Source of the DNA: Sphingobium fuliginis
GTDB lineage: Bacteria; Pseudomonadota; Alphaproteobacteria; Sphingomonadales; Sphingomonadaceae
NCBI RefSeq assembly: GCF_004152845.1
Contig: NZ_SEON01000002.1
Location: forward strand, 1 to 64,000
Reading direction: 5' to 3'
DNA length: 64,000 bases
Shown here: one piece after another, positions 53,742-63,077 of the stretch
Layout of the letters: each line of letters opens with the position of its first letter
Position numbering within the stretch: position 1 is the stretch's first letter
Translations under genes and position numbers: made by a program
The notes under the pieces: model-generated
Databases searched by the model: none
Told to the model about the DNA's origin: nothing
What the model saw: the letters and a program-made list of their open reading frames with translations, nothing else

Positions 53742-53772
53742 TTACGCTTTGGTAAGCCATGCGGTCTATAGT
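53742..53772 (+). promoter_or_regulatory. Candidate cpaA promoter with TTAC-N6-GTAA motif
   Basis: TATAGT at 53767-53772 is ten bases before the cpaA ATG; the best -35 is TTACGC 19 bases upstream. The -35 region overlaps TTAC-GCTTTG-GTAA (53742-53755). The predicted start would leave only a few leader bases, as for aroK. Confidence 0.4.
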
Positions 53773-53781
53773 TTCGAACCC

Positions 53782-54255
53782 ATGACGGGGGATATTTTCC
53801 AAATGGCGCTGATCGGCGCCCTGACAGTGCTGCTGATCGTGGCGTCCGTCACCGATCTGCGGTCGCGCATCATCTCCAACCGGCTCAACCTGACGGTGGC
53901 CGCGCTGGCGCCGCTCTGGTGGCTGGCCTGCGGCCTGCCCTTCTGGCCGGGCATGGCGGTGCAGCTGCTGGTGGCGCTGATCGTGTTCATGGCGTTCGCC
54001 GCCCTGTTCGCGCTCGGCTGCATGGGCGGCGGCGACGTGAAGCTGCTGGGCGCGCTGGCGCTCTGGTTTCCCTGGCAGGCGACCCTGTCGATGCTGATGC
54101 TGATGGCGGTGCTGGGGGGCATCGTCACCATCGTGACCGTCGTGCACCATCGCATGACCCGGCGGCTGGGCCAGCCGCAAATCCCCTATGGCATCGCCAT
54201 CTCGTTCGCAGCGCTTTGGCTGCTTGGCGAACGATATATTAACCAATTTGCGTGA
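53782..54255 (+). CDS. cpaA: Prepilin peptidase CpaA (TadV)
   Basis: A 157-residue A24-type aspartic peptidase with four to five transmembrane helices. The catalytic aspartates are in VTDLRSR (first) and MGGGDVKLL (second, GxGD-type). It trims Flp prepilins after the leader glycine. It starts the Tad cluster. ATG 53803 is an alternative start. The longer in-frame reading upstream is antisense to the hydrolase. Confidence 0.93.
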   Translation: MTGDIFQMALIGALTVLLIVASVTDLRSRIISNRLNLTVAALAPLWWLACGLPFWPGMAVQLLVALIVFMAFAALFALGCMGGGDVKLLGALALWFPWQATLSMLMLMAVLGGIVTIVTVVHHRMTRRLGQPQIPYGIAISFAALWLLGERYINQFA

Positions 54256-54307
54256 ATAAACGGGGGCTCGGGCGCAACTCGTCCGATTGAGGGAGGCGAA
54301 TTTCATC

Positions 54308-55327
54308 ATGGATGCCAAGAAGATCGTGCTGCTGGTGGGGGCGCTGATCATAGCGGTCACTACAGCCCTGCTTGCACGCAACATGCTGAGTTCGTCGAGC
54401 GCACCGCAAGCGGGCGCCTCGTCCATGCCGGTCGAGGCTGACCAGCCCCATGTGCTGGTCGCGACCAAGGCCCTGCCGGTGGGCACCATCCTGGATGCGG
54501 AGAGCTTCCGCTTCCAGCCCTGGCCCAAGGATCTGGTCGAGCAGGCCTATTATATCAAGGGCCAGGCCGATCCGCAGAAGCTGGTGGGCAGCGTCATCCG
54601 CACCGCCATTTCCGCCGGCCAGCCGATGACCCTGGGGTCGGTGATCAAGCCGGGCGATCGCGGTTTCCTGGCCGCGGCCCTCGGGCCGGGCATGCGCGCC
54701 GTGACCGTGCCGGTGTCGGCGCAGAATTCAGTGGCAGGCTTCGTCTTTCCGGGCGACCGCGTCGACCTGATGCTGACGCAGAGCGTCAGCGGCGGCGGCG
54801 AAGGCGAACCGCTCAAGGTCTCCGAAACCATCCTGCGCAATCTGCGCGTGCTCGCCACCGACCAGCGCATGGACGCGCTGGGCGCCGACGGCAAGCCGGT
54901 GGTTCAGACCTATTCCAACGTCACCATCGAAGTGACGCCGAAGATTGCGGAGAAGATCGCGGTGGCCCAGACCATCGGCTCGCTCTCGCTCTCGCTGCGC
55001 TCGCTCGCGGACAACAGTTCCGAACTGGACGCGGCCATTGCCGGCAGCGACGTCGACCTGCCGGACGGCAGCAATCCCAATGCGGAAAAGAAGCTGCTGG
55101 CCAGCATCGCCGCTCGCCCGGTCGACAAGGGCAGCACCTATTCCACAGGCGCCGACGTCTCGCGCTATCAGCGCAGCAGCGTCCCCGCCAAGCCTTTGCA
55201 GGCCATGGCTGCTGGCGGCGCTCCCGTCATCGGCGCGCCGGTCGGCGGAGGCATTGTCGGCCAGGGGCCGGTGATCCGCGTCGCCCGCGGAACCAGCGTG
55301 ACCGTCGTTCCGGTCGGGGGGAAGTAA
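54308..55327 (+). CDS. cpaB: Flp pilus assembly protein CpaB
   Basis: A 339-residue periplasmic protein anchored by one N-terminal helix (KKIVLLVGALIIAVTTALLA). It has a SAF domain (about residues 45-110, VATKALPVGTILDAE) and the RcpC/CpaB core (TVPVSAQNSVAGFVFPGDRVD). It stabilises the Tad secretin. GGAGGCG before ATG 54308 fixes the start. It lies one base before cpaC. Confidence 0.94.
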   Translation: MDAKKIVLLVGALIIAVTTALLARNMLSSSSAPQAGASSMPVEADQPHVLVATKALPVGTILDAESFRFQPWPKDLVEQAYYIKGQADPQKLVGSVIRTAISAGQPMTLGSVIKPGDRGFLAAALGPGMRAVTVPVSAQNSVAGFVFPGDRVDLMLTQSVSGGGEGEPLKVSETILRNLRVLATDQRMDALGADGKPVVQTYSNVTIEVTPKIAEKIAVAQTIGSLSLSLRSLADNSSELDAAIAGSDVDLPDGSNPNAEKKLLASIAARPVDKGSTYSTGADVSRYQRSSVPAKPLQAMAAGGAPVIGAPVGGGIVGQGPVIRVARGTSVTVVPVGGK

Positions 55328-55328
55328 G

Positions 55329-56858
55329 ATGAAGGGGTTCACTGTTCACACCCGTGCGGCCAGGCCGCACACCCTCTCGGCTCTTGCGGCCAAGCCGCTG
55401 CTCGGCCCCGCCATCGCGCTCGGCCTGGCGGTTGCAGCCGCTGCCGCGCCGACCACCGCGCTCAACGCCGCGCCCGCCTCCATGCAGGACAATGCGATCC
55501 TGCTCTCCGTGGGCGGCAGCAAGGTCATCAACCTGCCGGCCAAGATGTCGGACGTGGTGATCGGCGATCCGGATGTGGTCGACGTTCATGTCCGTTCGCA
55601 GAACCAGCTTTACCTGATCGCGAAGAAGGCGGGCGAAACCACCGTCTTCGCGACGGCGACGAACGGCAAGGTGCTGTTTTCCGGGACGGTGCGGGTCGGC
55701 AACAACCTGACCAGCATCGACGACATGCTGAAGCTGGCGATGCCGAACGCGGACATCGCCGTCAACAAGATGAACGGCATGGTCCTGCTGACCGGCACCA
55801 TCGCCGCGCCGGAAGACGCGGCGGAGGCCGAAAGGCTGACCCAGGCCTTCGTCGGCAAGGAAGTGACCGTGGTCAGCCGCCTGCGCACCGCGACGCCGCT
55901 TCAAGTCAACCTGCAGGTCAAGATTGCCGAAGTCAGCAAGGATGTTGGCCATAAGATCGGCATCAGCCTTGCCTCCCGCGATCCTGGACTGGGCAAGGTC
56001 GTCGGCAATATTGGCGGCGGCATCCGTAATCCGCTGACCTTCAATGCCGATGGCGGCGGGACGTTCAACAACCTCTACGATGGCAGCTACACGCTCGGCG
56101 GCGTCGCCCGTATCCTGGGCATGGACATCGGTGCCGCTCTGGACCTTGCGGAATCGAGTGGTCTTGCCACCACCTTGGCCCAACCCAACCTGACCTCGCT
56201 CTCGGGTGAAACCGCCAGCTTCCTGGCAGGCGGCGAATATCCCTACACAATCAGCAATGGCACGCAGGGTAACAGCATCGAGTTCAAGCAATATGGCGTG
56301 CAGTTGGCCTTTACACCAACCGTACTTGCTGATGGCCGCATTTCGCTGCGTGTCCGCCCAACCGTGTCGAGCTTGGACTTCTCCGTTGATTCCAGCGTTC
56401 CGGCCCTCAAGAGCCGCACCGCCGAAACGACGGTGGAACTGGGTTCAGGTCAGGCCTTCATGATCGCGGGGCTTTTGAGCAGCGAAACGGCTAACAATAT
56501 CAACAAGGTTCCCGGCCTGGGCAATCTGCCGATCTTGGGGAGCCTCTTCAAGTCGCGCAGCTTCCAGCGCAACGAGACGGAACTCGTTATTCTCGTCACC
56601 CCCTATCTGGTGAAGCCGATGAATGCTTCGGACGTGCGCCTGCCGACGGACGGGTTCCGCAACGCCAATGAAGGTCAGGGACTCTTCCTGCAGCAGATGC
56701 ACGACGGCGTCAGCGGGGCCCGCTCCCCCATGCCGAGCCGCGCGCCGGGCGCTCCGGCGCCCGCGCCGGGTCCGCAAAGCTCCGCCGCTCTGCCGCCGGT
56801 TGCCTCTCGTGACACCGGCAAGCGTTCGAAGGACGCCGCGCCCGGCTTCAGCTTCTGA
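55329..56858 (+). CDS. cpaC: Tad secretin CpaC (RcpA)
   Basis: A 509-residue outer-membrane secretin. A signal peptide is followed by the N-terminal pilus/BON-type domain (GGSKVINLPAKMSDVVIGDP) and the secretin core with VPGLGNLPILGSLFKSRSF-type signature near residue 400. A proline/alanine-rich tail ends the protein. It forms the channel for the Flp pilus. It lies directly after cpaB and 17 bases before cpaD. Confidence 0.95.
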   Translation: MKGFTVHTRAARPHTLSALAAKPLLGPAIALGLAVAAAAAPTTALNAAPASMQDNAILLSVGGSKVINLPAKMSDVVIGDPDVVDVHVRSQNQLYLIAKKAGETTVFATATNGKVLFSGTVRVGNNLTSIDDMLKLAMPNADIAVNKMNGMVLLTGTIAAPEDAAEAERLTQAFVGKEVTVVSRLRTATPLQVNLQVKIAEVSKDVGHKIGISLASRDPGLGKVVGNIGGGIRNPLTFNADGGGTFNNLYDGSYTLGGVARILGMDIGAALDLAESSGLATTLAQPNLTSLSGETASFLAGGEYPYTISNGTQGNSIEFKQYGVQLAFTPTVLADGRISLRVRPTVSSLDFSVDSSVPALKSRTAETTVELGSGQAFMIAGLLSSETANNINKVPGLGNLPILGSLFKSRSFQRNETELVILVTPYLVKPMNASDVRLPTDGFRNANEGQGLFLQQMHDGVSGARSPMPSRAPGAPAPAPGPQSSAALPPVASRDTGKRSKDAAPGFSF

Positions 56859-56875
56859 TCCGAAGGACGAAAGAC

Positions 56876-57547
56876 ATGACTTTCCAGTCTCGCAAGACCC
56901 CCGTCCTCCCCGGCCTTGTCCGCCTTGGCGCGCTCGCGCTGATGGCCCTGCCGCTCGCCGGCTGCCAGACCGACCAGGCCGCCAATCGCGGCGTGCAGTC
57001 GGTCCATCAGCCGGTCGTCAGCCACACCGCCTTCACCTATGATGTGCAGGCGGCCCCCGATGGCGGCCTCACCGCATCGGAGGCGCGCCGGCTGGACGAC
57101 TGGTTCGTTTCCATCGGCCTTGGCTATGGCGATCAGGTCGCCGTGGCGACGGATGCGGGCTATTACAGCCCTGCCCTGCGCGAAGGCATAGCCGATGTGG
57201 TGGCGCGGCACGGCATGCTGGTGGGCGAAGACGGCACCGCCGTCGCCGGCACCGCGCCGCAGGGCGCCGTGCGCCTGATCGTGCGCCGCGCCACCGCCCG
57301 CGTGCCCGGCTGCCCCGACTGGTCGGACAAGCCGGAAACCGACCAGCAACTGGGCGCATCGACCAATTTCGGCTGCGGCGTGAACGGCAATCTGGCCGCG
57401 ATGATCGCCAATCCGGAGGATCTGGTGCGCGGCCAGACCACCGACAGCGACCTGCGCACCGCCACGTCCAACCGCGCGATTTCGACCTATCGCGAAAAGG
57501 CGCCGACCGGTTCCGGCGACCTCAAGACCCTGTCGGGAGGCAATTGA
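56876..57547 (+). CDS. cpaD: Pilus assembly lipoprotein CpaD
   Basis: A 223-residue CpaD-family protein. The signal ends with lipobox LAGC, Cys30. The conserved core includes the cysteine pair in PGCPDWS and TNFGCGVNGNLAAMIANPEDL, the family hallmark. It supports secretin assembly in the outer membrane. It is followed by cpaE after one base. Confidence 0.94.
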   Translation: MTFQSRKTPVLPGLVRLGALALMALPLAGCQTDQAANRGVQSVHQPVVSHTAFTYDVQAAPDGGLTASEARRLDDWFVSIGLGYGDQVAVATDAGYYSPALREGIADVVARHGMLVGEDGTAVAGTAPQGAVRLIVRRATARVPGCPDWSDKPETDQQLGASTNFGCGVNGNLAAMIANPEDLVRGQTTDSDLRTATSNRAISTYREKAPTGSGDLKTLSGGN

Positions 57548-57548
57548 C

Positions 57549-58835
57549 ATGAACGCACCCTGGAAACCCGGCGCATCCGGCCAGCGTGACCCCTTCCATG
57601 CCTTCGTCTGCGACGATCACAGTTTTGACCTGCTGCGCGTCGTCGCGGCGGAAATGGGCTGGGCGCCGGAAAAGGTGAACAAGGGCGGCATGCGCAACGC
57701 CGTGCAGTCCCTGTCGATCACCGCTTCGCCGCAGATCCTGTTCATCGACATGTCGGAAAGCGGCGATCCGCTGAACGACATCAACAGCCTTGCCGAAGTG
57801 TGCGAACCCGGCACGGTCGTCATCGCGGCAGGCCAAGTCAATGACGTGCGCCTATATCGCGACCTGCTGGCCAGCGGCATCCAGGACTATCTGCTGAAGC
57901 CCTTCGGCGCGGACCAGTTGCGCGACGCGCTGGCGCAGGCGCAGGCCGTATTCTTCGCGCCACGCGATGCGGGGCCGGAACGGCCGCACATGACCACGGC
58001 GGTCATCGGCACGCGCGGCGGCGTGGGCGCGTCCAGCTTGGCAACCTCGCTCGCCTGGCTGCTCAGCGACAAGAGGCAGCGCCCGACCGCCCTTCTCGAC
58101 CTGGACGTCCATTTCGGCACCAACGCGCTGGCGATGGACCTGGAGCCGGGGCGCGGCCTGACCGACGCCATCGAAAATCCCAGCCGCATCGACGGTCTGT
58201 TCATCGAACGCGCGATGGTGCGCGCGAGCGACACGCTGGCGATCCTGTCGGCCGAAGCGCCGATCAGCCAGCCCCTGCTGACCGACGGCGGCGCCTTCTA
58301 CCAGTTGCTGGAGGAGTTCCGCGCGGCTTTCGAATGCAGCGTCATCGACCTGCCGCGCGCCATGCTGATCCAGCATCCGCATCTGATGAGCGACGTGAAC
58401 GTCACCGTCGTGGTCACGGAACTGACGCTGGCGGCGGCGCGGGATTCGATCCGCATCCTGTCCTGGCTCAAGACCAACGCCCCGCAGTCGCGCGTGCTGG
58501 TGGTCGCCAACCGCGTCCACCCCGGCGCGCCGGAAATCAGCCGCAAGGATTTCGAACAGTCGATCGAGCGCAAGGTGGACGTGCTGATCCCCTTCGACCT
58601 CAAGGTCGCCTCGCAGGCCGCCAAGCTGGGCAAGACGCTGGCGGAGACGGCCAAGGGCAGCAAGGTCGGGGCCGCCTGCAACACCCTGCTGGATGCGGTA
58701 TTGGGCGCGGCGGAGGAGGCGGAAGCCGATGAAGGCCGCGCGACCTCGTCGAAGAAGGGCGATTCCCTGCTGGGGAAGATCAGCGATCTCAAGAGCATGA
58801 TCCCTTCGCGCCGCAAGGGCAAGGCTTCGGCCTGA
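57549..58835 (+). CDS. cpaE: CpaE/TadZ family pilus localisation ATPase
   Basis: A 428-residue protein. Residues about 15-135 form a receiver-like atypical domain, and the rest is a MinD/ParA-type domain. The deviant Walker A reads RGGVGASS (156-163), in which both signature lysines of KGGxGKT are replaced, as happens in TadZ proteins. It places the Tad machine in the cell. The expected next gene cpaF is missing; tadB follows after 71 bases with a hairpin. Confidence 0.93.
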   Translation: MNAPWKPGASGQRDPFHAFVCDDHSFDLLRVVAAEMGWAPEKVNKGGMRNAVQSLSITASPQILFIDMSESGDPLNDINSLAEVCEPGTVVIAAGQVNDVRLYRDLLASGIQDYLLKPFGADQLRDALAQAQAVFFAPRDAGPERPHMTTAVIGTRGGVGASSLATSLAWLLSDKRQRPTALLDLDVHFGTNALAMDLEPGRGLTDAIENPSRIDGLFIERAMVRASDTLAILSAEAPISQPLLTDGGAFYQLLEEFRAAFECSVIDLPRAMLIQHPHLMSDVNVTVVVTELTLAAARDSIRILSWLKTNAPQSRVLVVANRVHPGAPEISRKDFEQSIERKVDVLIPFDLKVASQAAKLGKTLAETAKGSKVGAACNTLLDAVLGAAEEAEADEGRATSSKKGDSLLGKISDLKSMIPSRRKGKASA

Positions 58836-58843
58836 ACAGGATG

Positions 58844-58871
58844 GGCCGTGCCGCCTGGGGGCGGCATGGCC
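58844..58871 (+). repeat. Hairpin in the cpaE-tadB gap
   Basis: GGCC-G-TGCCGCC pairs with GGCGGCA-T-GGCC around TGGG: 11 pairs and one mismatch. No T-run follows, so it is not a standard terminator. It sits exactly where cpaF is found in most Tad clusters. Confidence 0.6.
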
Positions 58872-58906
58872 GCTTTGATGGAACCGGATAAGAAACGGGC
58901 AGGCAC

Positions 58907-59905
58907 ATGAACGGCAATATCATCCTGATGGCGGTGCTGCTCGCAACCATGCTGGGCCTGATCGTCATGGCCTTTGGCGGCCCGTCGCCCGAAAAGGCGC
59001 AGAAGCGCCGCATGGAACTGATCCGCGGCCGGCACAGCGATTCCACCGACGTCATATTGGAAGCGCGCATGCGCAAGGCGATCTCGAACCGCCCGGCCGG
59101 CAATGAATCGTCGATGCTGGTGTCCCTGGTGCCCAATCCGGAAAACCTCGCCAAGCGTATCCGCATGACCGGCAAGAAATGGACCGTCAGCCAGTATATG
59201 ACCGCCTGCGCCGTGATCTTCCTGCTGCTGTCCGCCGTGCTGATGCTGCGCGGATTCCCGCCGCTGTTCGCCGTGATGCTGGGCCTCGCGGCGGGGCTTG
59301 GCCTGCCGCATATGTGGATCAGCCGGCTCATCAAGGGCCGCGTGCTGAAATTCAACGCCAAGTTTCCAGACGCATTGGAACTGCTGACCCGGGGCCTGCG
59401 CTCGGGCCTTCCCATTGCCGAGACGCTGAACGTCGTGTCGAGCGAAGTGCCGGGACCGGTGGGCGAGGAATTCAAGCTGATCACCGAACGCATCAAGATC
59501 GGCAAGACCATGGATCAGGCGTTGCAGGAGACCGCCGACCGGCTGGGCACGCCCGAGTTCCAATTCTTCGTCATCAGCCTGGCGATCCAGCGCGAAACCG
59601 GCGGCAATCTGGCGGAAACCCTGTCCAACCTCGCCAACGTGCTGCGCCAGCGCGCGCAGATGAAGCTCAAGATCCGGGCGATGTCCTCGGAATCCAAGGC
59701 GTCGGCCTATATTATCGGCGTGCTGCCTTTCACGGTATTCGGCCTGATCTGCTACATCAACTACGATTACATGTCCCCCTTCTTCACGCCCGACCCAGCC
59801 GGGATATTCGGCCTTTCGACCATGCAGGTGGTCGGCATCGGCGGCATGTGCTGGATGGCGATCGGCGCCTTCATCATGGCGCAGATGATCAACTTCGAAA
59901 TCTGA
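58907..59905 (+). CDS. tadB: Tad inner-membrane platform protein TadB
   Basis: A 332-residue protein with a GspF-type (T2SF) domain, KFPDALELLTRGLRSGLPIAE, and about four transmembrane helices, two near the N-terminus and two at the end. TadB and TadC together form the platform on which the motor ATPase works. A 13-base gap leads to tadC. Confidence 0.94.
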   Translation: MNGNIILMAVLLATMLGLIVMAFGGPSPEKAQKRRMELIRGRHSDSTDVILEARMRKAISNRPAGNESSMLVSLVPNPENLAKRIRMTGKKWTVSQYMTACAVIFLLLSAVLMLRGFPPLFAVMLGLAAGLGLPHMWISRLIKGRVLKFNAKFPDALELLTRGLRSGLPIAETLNVVSSEVPGPVGEEFKLITERIKIGKTMDQALQETADRLGTPEFQFFVISLAIQRETGGNLAETLSNLANVLRQRAQMKLKIRAMSSESKASAYIIGVLPFTVFGLICYINYDYMSPFFTPDPAGIFGLSTMQVVGIGGMCWMAIGAFIMAQMINFEI

Positions 59906-59918
59906 GGAAGCCGACAAG

Positions 59919-60911
59919 ATGGAAAGCACACCCGTCCCCGCCGGCACCCTCTTCGGCCTGACCGCCACTGATTTCGGCACGCTGCTCGCCGCCCTGGCGA
60001 CACTGGCGACGCTGTTCGCGCTTTATGCGGTCATGACCGTGCGCGATCCGATGGCAAAGCGCGTCAAGGCGCTCAACGAACGGCGCGAACAGCTGAAGGC
60101 CGGCATCACCGCCTCCACCGCGCGCCGCCGCGCCAAGCTGGTGAAGAAGAACCAGACGACCGACCAGATGCGGTCGCTCCTCTCCAGCCTGAAGGTGCTG
60201 CAGGACGATCAGCTCAAGGAAGCGCAGATCAAGCTGGCCCAGGCCGGCATCCGGTCGAAGGACTGGGCGGTCGCGGTGATCTTCGGCCGCATGATCCTGC
60301 CGATCGTCATCGGCGGCATGGCGGCGCTGCTGCTCTATGCTGTGGGCATCTTCCCCGAATGGGGCGGCGCGAAGCGCTTCATGGCGTTCGCCGGCGCGTT
60401 GCTGCTGTCCTACAAGGCGCCCGACATCTTCATCGACAACAAGATCCAGAAGCGTTCCGCCGCGATCCGCAAGGGGCTGCCGGACGCGCTGGACCTGCTG
60501 GTGATCTGCGCCGAGGCTGGATTGACCGTCGACGCCGCCTTCAGCCGCGTCGCCCGTGAACTGGGCAAGGCCTATCCGGAACTGGGCGATGAATTCCACC
60601 TGACCGCCATCGAACTCAGCTTCCTTACAGAGCGGCGCATGGCCTTCGAGAACCTGGCCACCCGCGTCAAGCTGGACGCGATCAAGGGCGTGGTCACGAC
60701 CATGATCCAGACGGAAAAATACGGCACGCCGCTGGCTTCGGCCCTGCGCGTGCTGTCCGCCGAATTCCGCCACGAACGCATGATGCGTGCCGAGGAAAAG
60801 GCCGCGCGCCTGCCCGCGATCATGACCGTGCCGCTGATTCTCTTCATCCTGCCGACCCTGTTCGTCGTCATCCTGGGTCCGGCCGCCTGCTCGATCAGCC
60901 AGGCCTTCTAA
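59919..60911 (+). CDS. tadC: Tad inner-membrane platform protein TadC
   Basis: A 330-residue GspF-type protein: KGLPDALDLLVICAEAGLTVD, FHLTAIELSFLTERR, and TEKYGTPLASALRVLSAEFRHER (in part), with transmembrane helices at the N-terminus, middle and end. It pairs with TadB. It is the last gene of the cluster; no tadD, tadE or tadG follows. Confidence 0.94.
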   Translation: MESTPVPAGTLFGLTATDFGTLLAALATLATLFALYAVMTVRDPMAKRVKALNERREQLKAGITASTARRRAKLVKKNQTTDQMRSLLSSLKVLQDDQLKEAQIKLAQAGIRSKDWAVAVIFGRMILPIVIGGMAALLLYAVGIFPEWGGAKRFMAFAGALLLSYKAPDIFIDNKIQKRSAAIRKGLPDALDLLVICAEAGLTVDAAFSRVARELGKAYPELGDEFHLTAIELSFLTERRMAFENLATRVKLDAIKGVVTTMIQTEKYGTPLASALRVLSAEFRHERMMRAEEKAARLPAIMTVPLILFILPTLFVVILGPAACSISQAF

Positions 60912-61044
60912 AATTTTGAAGGGGCGCAGGCGCGTTGCCGTAGCGTCCCTTCGAACGCCCGCGAAAGCCGCTGATTTTCCGCCTTGGCGAAGCGGCCGAT
61001 CCTGCCCTATCCCCTTTTGCAAAGACGCAAAACCGGAGAGGTCC

Positions 61045-61476
61045 ATGGTCGCCATCACCCGCATCGCCGCCCGCGCCGCGCTGCCCATCCTGCCCCTGTT
61101 CGCCGCCCTGCCCGCGCAGGCCGCCCAGCCCATCACAGGCCGCTGGGCCACGGTCGACGGCAAGGCCATCGTCCAGATCGCCCCCTGCGGCAAGACGCTC
61201 TGCGGGCGGATAGAAAAGATCGTGAAACCCACCCCCGGCCGCCCCCAGACCGACATCAAGAACCCCGATCCGGCCCAGCGCGGCAAGCCGCTGACCGGTC
61301 TGGCGCTGCTCACCGGCTTTGCCGACGCGGGCGATCTGTGGAAAGGGTCGATCTACGATCCGGAAAGCGGCAAGACCTATAACAGCAAGGTCAGCCGAAA
61401 CGGCGACGGCACGTTGAAGGTGCAGGGTTGCATCATGATGTTTTGCAAGACCCAGACATGGACGCCCATGCGCTGA
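61045..61476 (+). CDS. DUF2147 family exported protein
   Basis: A 143-residue protein with a signal peptide (ALPILPLFAALPAQAAQ) and the DUF2147 core: GRWATVDGKAIVQIAPCGKTLCGRI, WKGSIYDPESGKTY and LKVQGCIMMFCKTQTW. It is a small periplasmic beta-barrel-like domain of unknown function with conserved cysteines. GGAGAG before ATG 61045 fixes the start. Confidence 0.88.
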   Translation: MVAITRIAARAALPILPLFAALPAQAAQPITGRWATVDGKAIVQIAPCGKTLCGRIEKIVKPTPGRPQTDIKNPDPAQRGKPLTGLALLTGFADAGDLWKGSIYDPESGKTYNSKVSRNGDGTLKVQGCIMMFCKTQTWTPMR

Positions 61477-61520
61477 TCGGCTGACCTCTTTTTGGATGAA
61501 GCCAGCCATTCCCCCTCCGC

Positions 61521-61617
61521 GGGCGGGAGGGGGTGAGCCAGCGCGACATCTGCGGAGATTCCCAACGGCCAGGCCGGAAACTCGCTACGCTCGCGCTCAC
61601 CCTCCGCCTCCCGCCCA
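61521..61617. repeat. Imperfect inverted repeat in the DUF2147-def gap
   Basis: GGGCGGGAGGGGGTGAGC near 61521-61538 is mirrored by GCTCACCCTCCGCCTCCCGC ending at about 61615. The 300-base gap 61477-61776 holds this repeat, a terminator and the interspersed repeat below, and no gene. Confidence 0.45.
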
Positions 61618-61657
61618 AAAACGAAATGCCCCGGCCAAGGCCGGGGCATTTCGTTTT
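61618..61657. terminator. Strong bidirectional terminator
   Basis: A perfect 19-bp inverted repeat, AAAACGAAATGCCCCGGCC against its complement, with only AA between the arms. A and T runs at the ends serve both convergent genes. Confidence 0.88.
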
Positions 61658-61760
61658 AGAGCAGATTCCGATCCGATTGCATCGGCTCGACTGCTCTCAG
61701 TTTTTGTTTTGTCGCGTTTTCCGAGTCAGCAGATGATTCCATCTGCTTGGAAGACGCTCT
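61658..61760. repeat. Probable interspersed repeat with two imperfect palindromes
   Basis: AGAGCAG...CTGCTCT (61658-61697) is followed by GTTTTTGTTTTGTCGCGTTT and a second palindrome around AGCAGATGATTCCATCTGCT, ending in GACGCTCT. I recognise this layout from memory as a dispersed element in sphingomonad and related genomes; copy number here cannot be checked. Confidence 0.5.
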
Positions 61761-61776
61761 AGCTCTGCCGCTGGGA

Positions 61777-62307
61777 TCAGGCCGCCTTGCGCGCCTTGGT
61801 CAGCTTCTTCATCAGCATGTCCCGCTTCAACCGCGACAGATGGTCGATGAACAGCACGCCCTGCAGATGATCCATCTCATGCTGGAGGCAGGTGGCCAGC
61901 AACCCTTCCAGCCGCTCCTCATGGATGCGTCCGTCCCTGTCCATCCAGCTCGCGCGGATGCTCGCCGGCCGCTCCACTTCCGCAAACTGGTCGGGGACGG
62001 ACAGGCAGCCCTCATTATAGACCGACAGGTCCTCCGATCCTTCCAGGATTTCCGGATTGATGAACACCATCGGCTTCCTGACCGGCGGCGCGCCCTCCTC
62101 ATCGGATTCGGGTTCCTGCAGGTCGATCACCAGCACCCGCTTGGGTACGCCCACCTGGATCGCGGCCAGGCCGATGCCCGGCGCGTCGTACATGGTTTCG
62201 AACATGTCGTCGATCAGACGCTGCAATTCGTCATCGATCGCCTCCACCGGAGACGAGATGGTACGCAGGCGCGGATCGGGCGCCTCCAGGATAGGAAGAA
62301 TGGCCAT
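61777..62307 (-). CDS. def: Peptide deformylase
   Basis: A 176-residue metallo-deformylase with all three motifs: [18 protein letters not shown] (Cys101) and QHEMDHLQG (His143, Glu144, His147). It removes the formyl group from new proteins. ATG 62307 gives the family N-terminus [15 protein letters not shown]. It lies 48 bases downstream of recR and opposite fmt, its functional partner. Confidence 0.97.
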   Translation of the reverse strand: MAILPILEAPDPRLRTISSPVEAIDDELQRLIDDMFETMYDAPGIGLAAIQVGVPKRVLVIDLQEPESDEEGAPPVRKPMVFINPEILEGSEDLSVYNEGCLSVPDQFAEVERPASIRASWMDRDGRIHEERLEGLLATCLQHEMDHLQGVLFIDHLSRLKRDMLMKKLTKARKAA

Positions 62308-62355
62308 GGAACCAAAATAATCGGACGGCCGGAAAATTTCAAGCGACCGCCACAT

Positions 62356-62952
62356 TCACCCGACGGGGCGCCGCGCCCTCAGCGCCTGGGCCAATGTCCC
62401 CTCGTCCAGATAGTCCAGTTCCCCGCCCACCGGCACGCCATGCGCCAGTTGCGTCAGGCGCACGGGAAAACGCTCCAGCCGTTCGGCCAGATAATGGGCG
62501 GTGGTCTGTCCCTCCAGCGTCGCGTTCATCGCCAACACCACCTCGTCTATGCCGCCGGCCTCCACCCGCGCGACCAGCGCATCGATGGACAGGTCCTCCG
62601 GACGCACGCCTTCCAGCGCAGACAGCCGACCGCCCAGCACATGGAATCGCCCCGGGAACAGTCGCGACTTATCGAGCGCCCACAGGTCCGCAACATCCTC
62701 CACGACGCAAAGCGCCCGCGCATCCCGGCGCGGATCGGCGCAGATGCCGCAGGGATCGACGGTATCGACATTGCCGCACAGGCTGCATGTCACCAGCCGT
62801 TCGTTCACCGCATCCAGGGCGCGCAGCAGCGGCTCCAGCGCGGATTCCCGCTTCTTGAGCAGGTGCAGCACGGCACGCCGCGCCGAACGCGGGCCAAGGC
62901 CGGGCAGGCGGGACAGCGCCTGCGTCAGCGCTTCGATCTCGGGAGAAGCCAT
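62356..62952 (-). CDS. recR: Recombination protein RecR
   Basis: A 198-residue repair protein: helix-hairpin-helix [17 protein letters not shown], zinc finger [16 protein letters not shown], and a Toprim domain ([14 protein letters not shown]). It works with RecF/RecO in loading RecA. ATG 62952 is used because the longer frame reads back into the divergent fmt leader. Confidence 0.97.
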   Translation of the reverse strand: MASPEIEALTQALSRLPGLGPRSARRAVLHLLKKRESALEPLLRALDAVNERLVTCSLCGNVDTVDPCGICADPRRDARALCVVEDVADLWALDKSRLFPGRFHVLGGRLSALEGVRPEDLSIDALVARVEAGGIDEVVLAMNATLEGQTTAHYLAERLERFPVRLTQLAHGVPVGGELDYLDEGTLAQALRARRPVG

Positions 62953-63077
62953 GGAACCGGAATAAGGGCTTGCAAGTCGTGGGCACAAGGGGTTTGAGAG
63001 GCGTCTTCGGAAATACGCCCCCCAGCGCATTTCAGAGGCGGCGCCGGCCGGCGCCGAAACCCAACAAAAGGCCCGCC

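Noticed and set aside
53761..54528. Upstream extension of the alpha/beta hydrolase frame
   Set aside because: It is antisense to cpaA and the start of cpaB; hydrolase motifs only begin after 53730.
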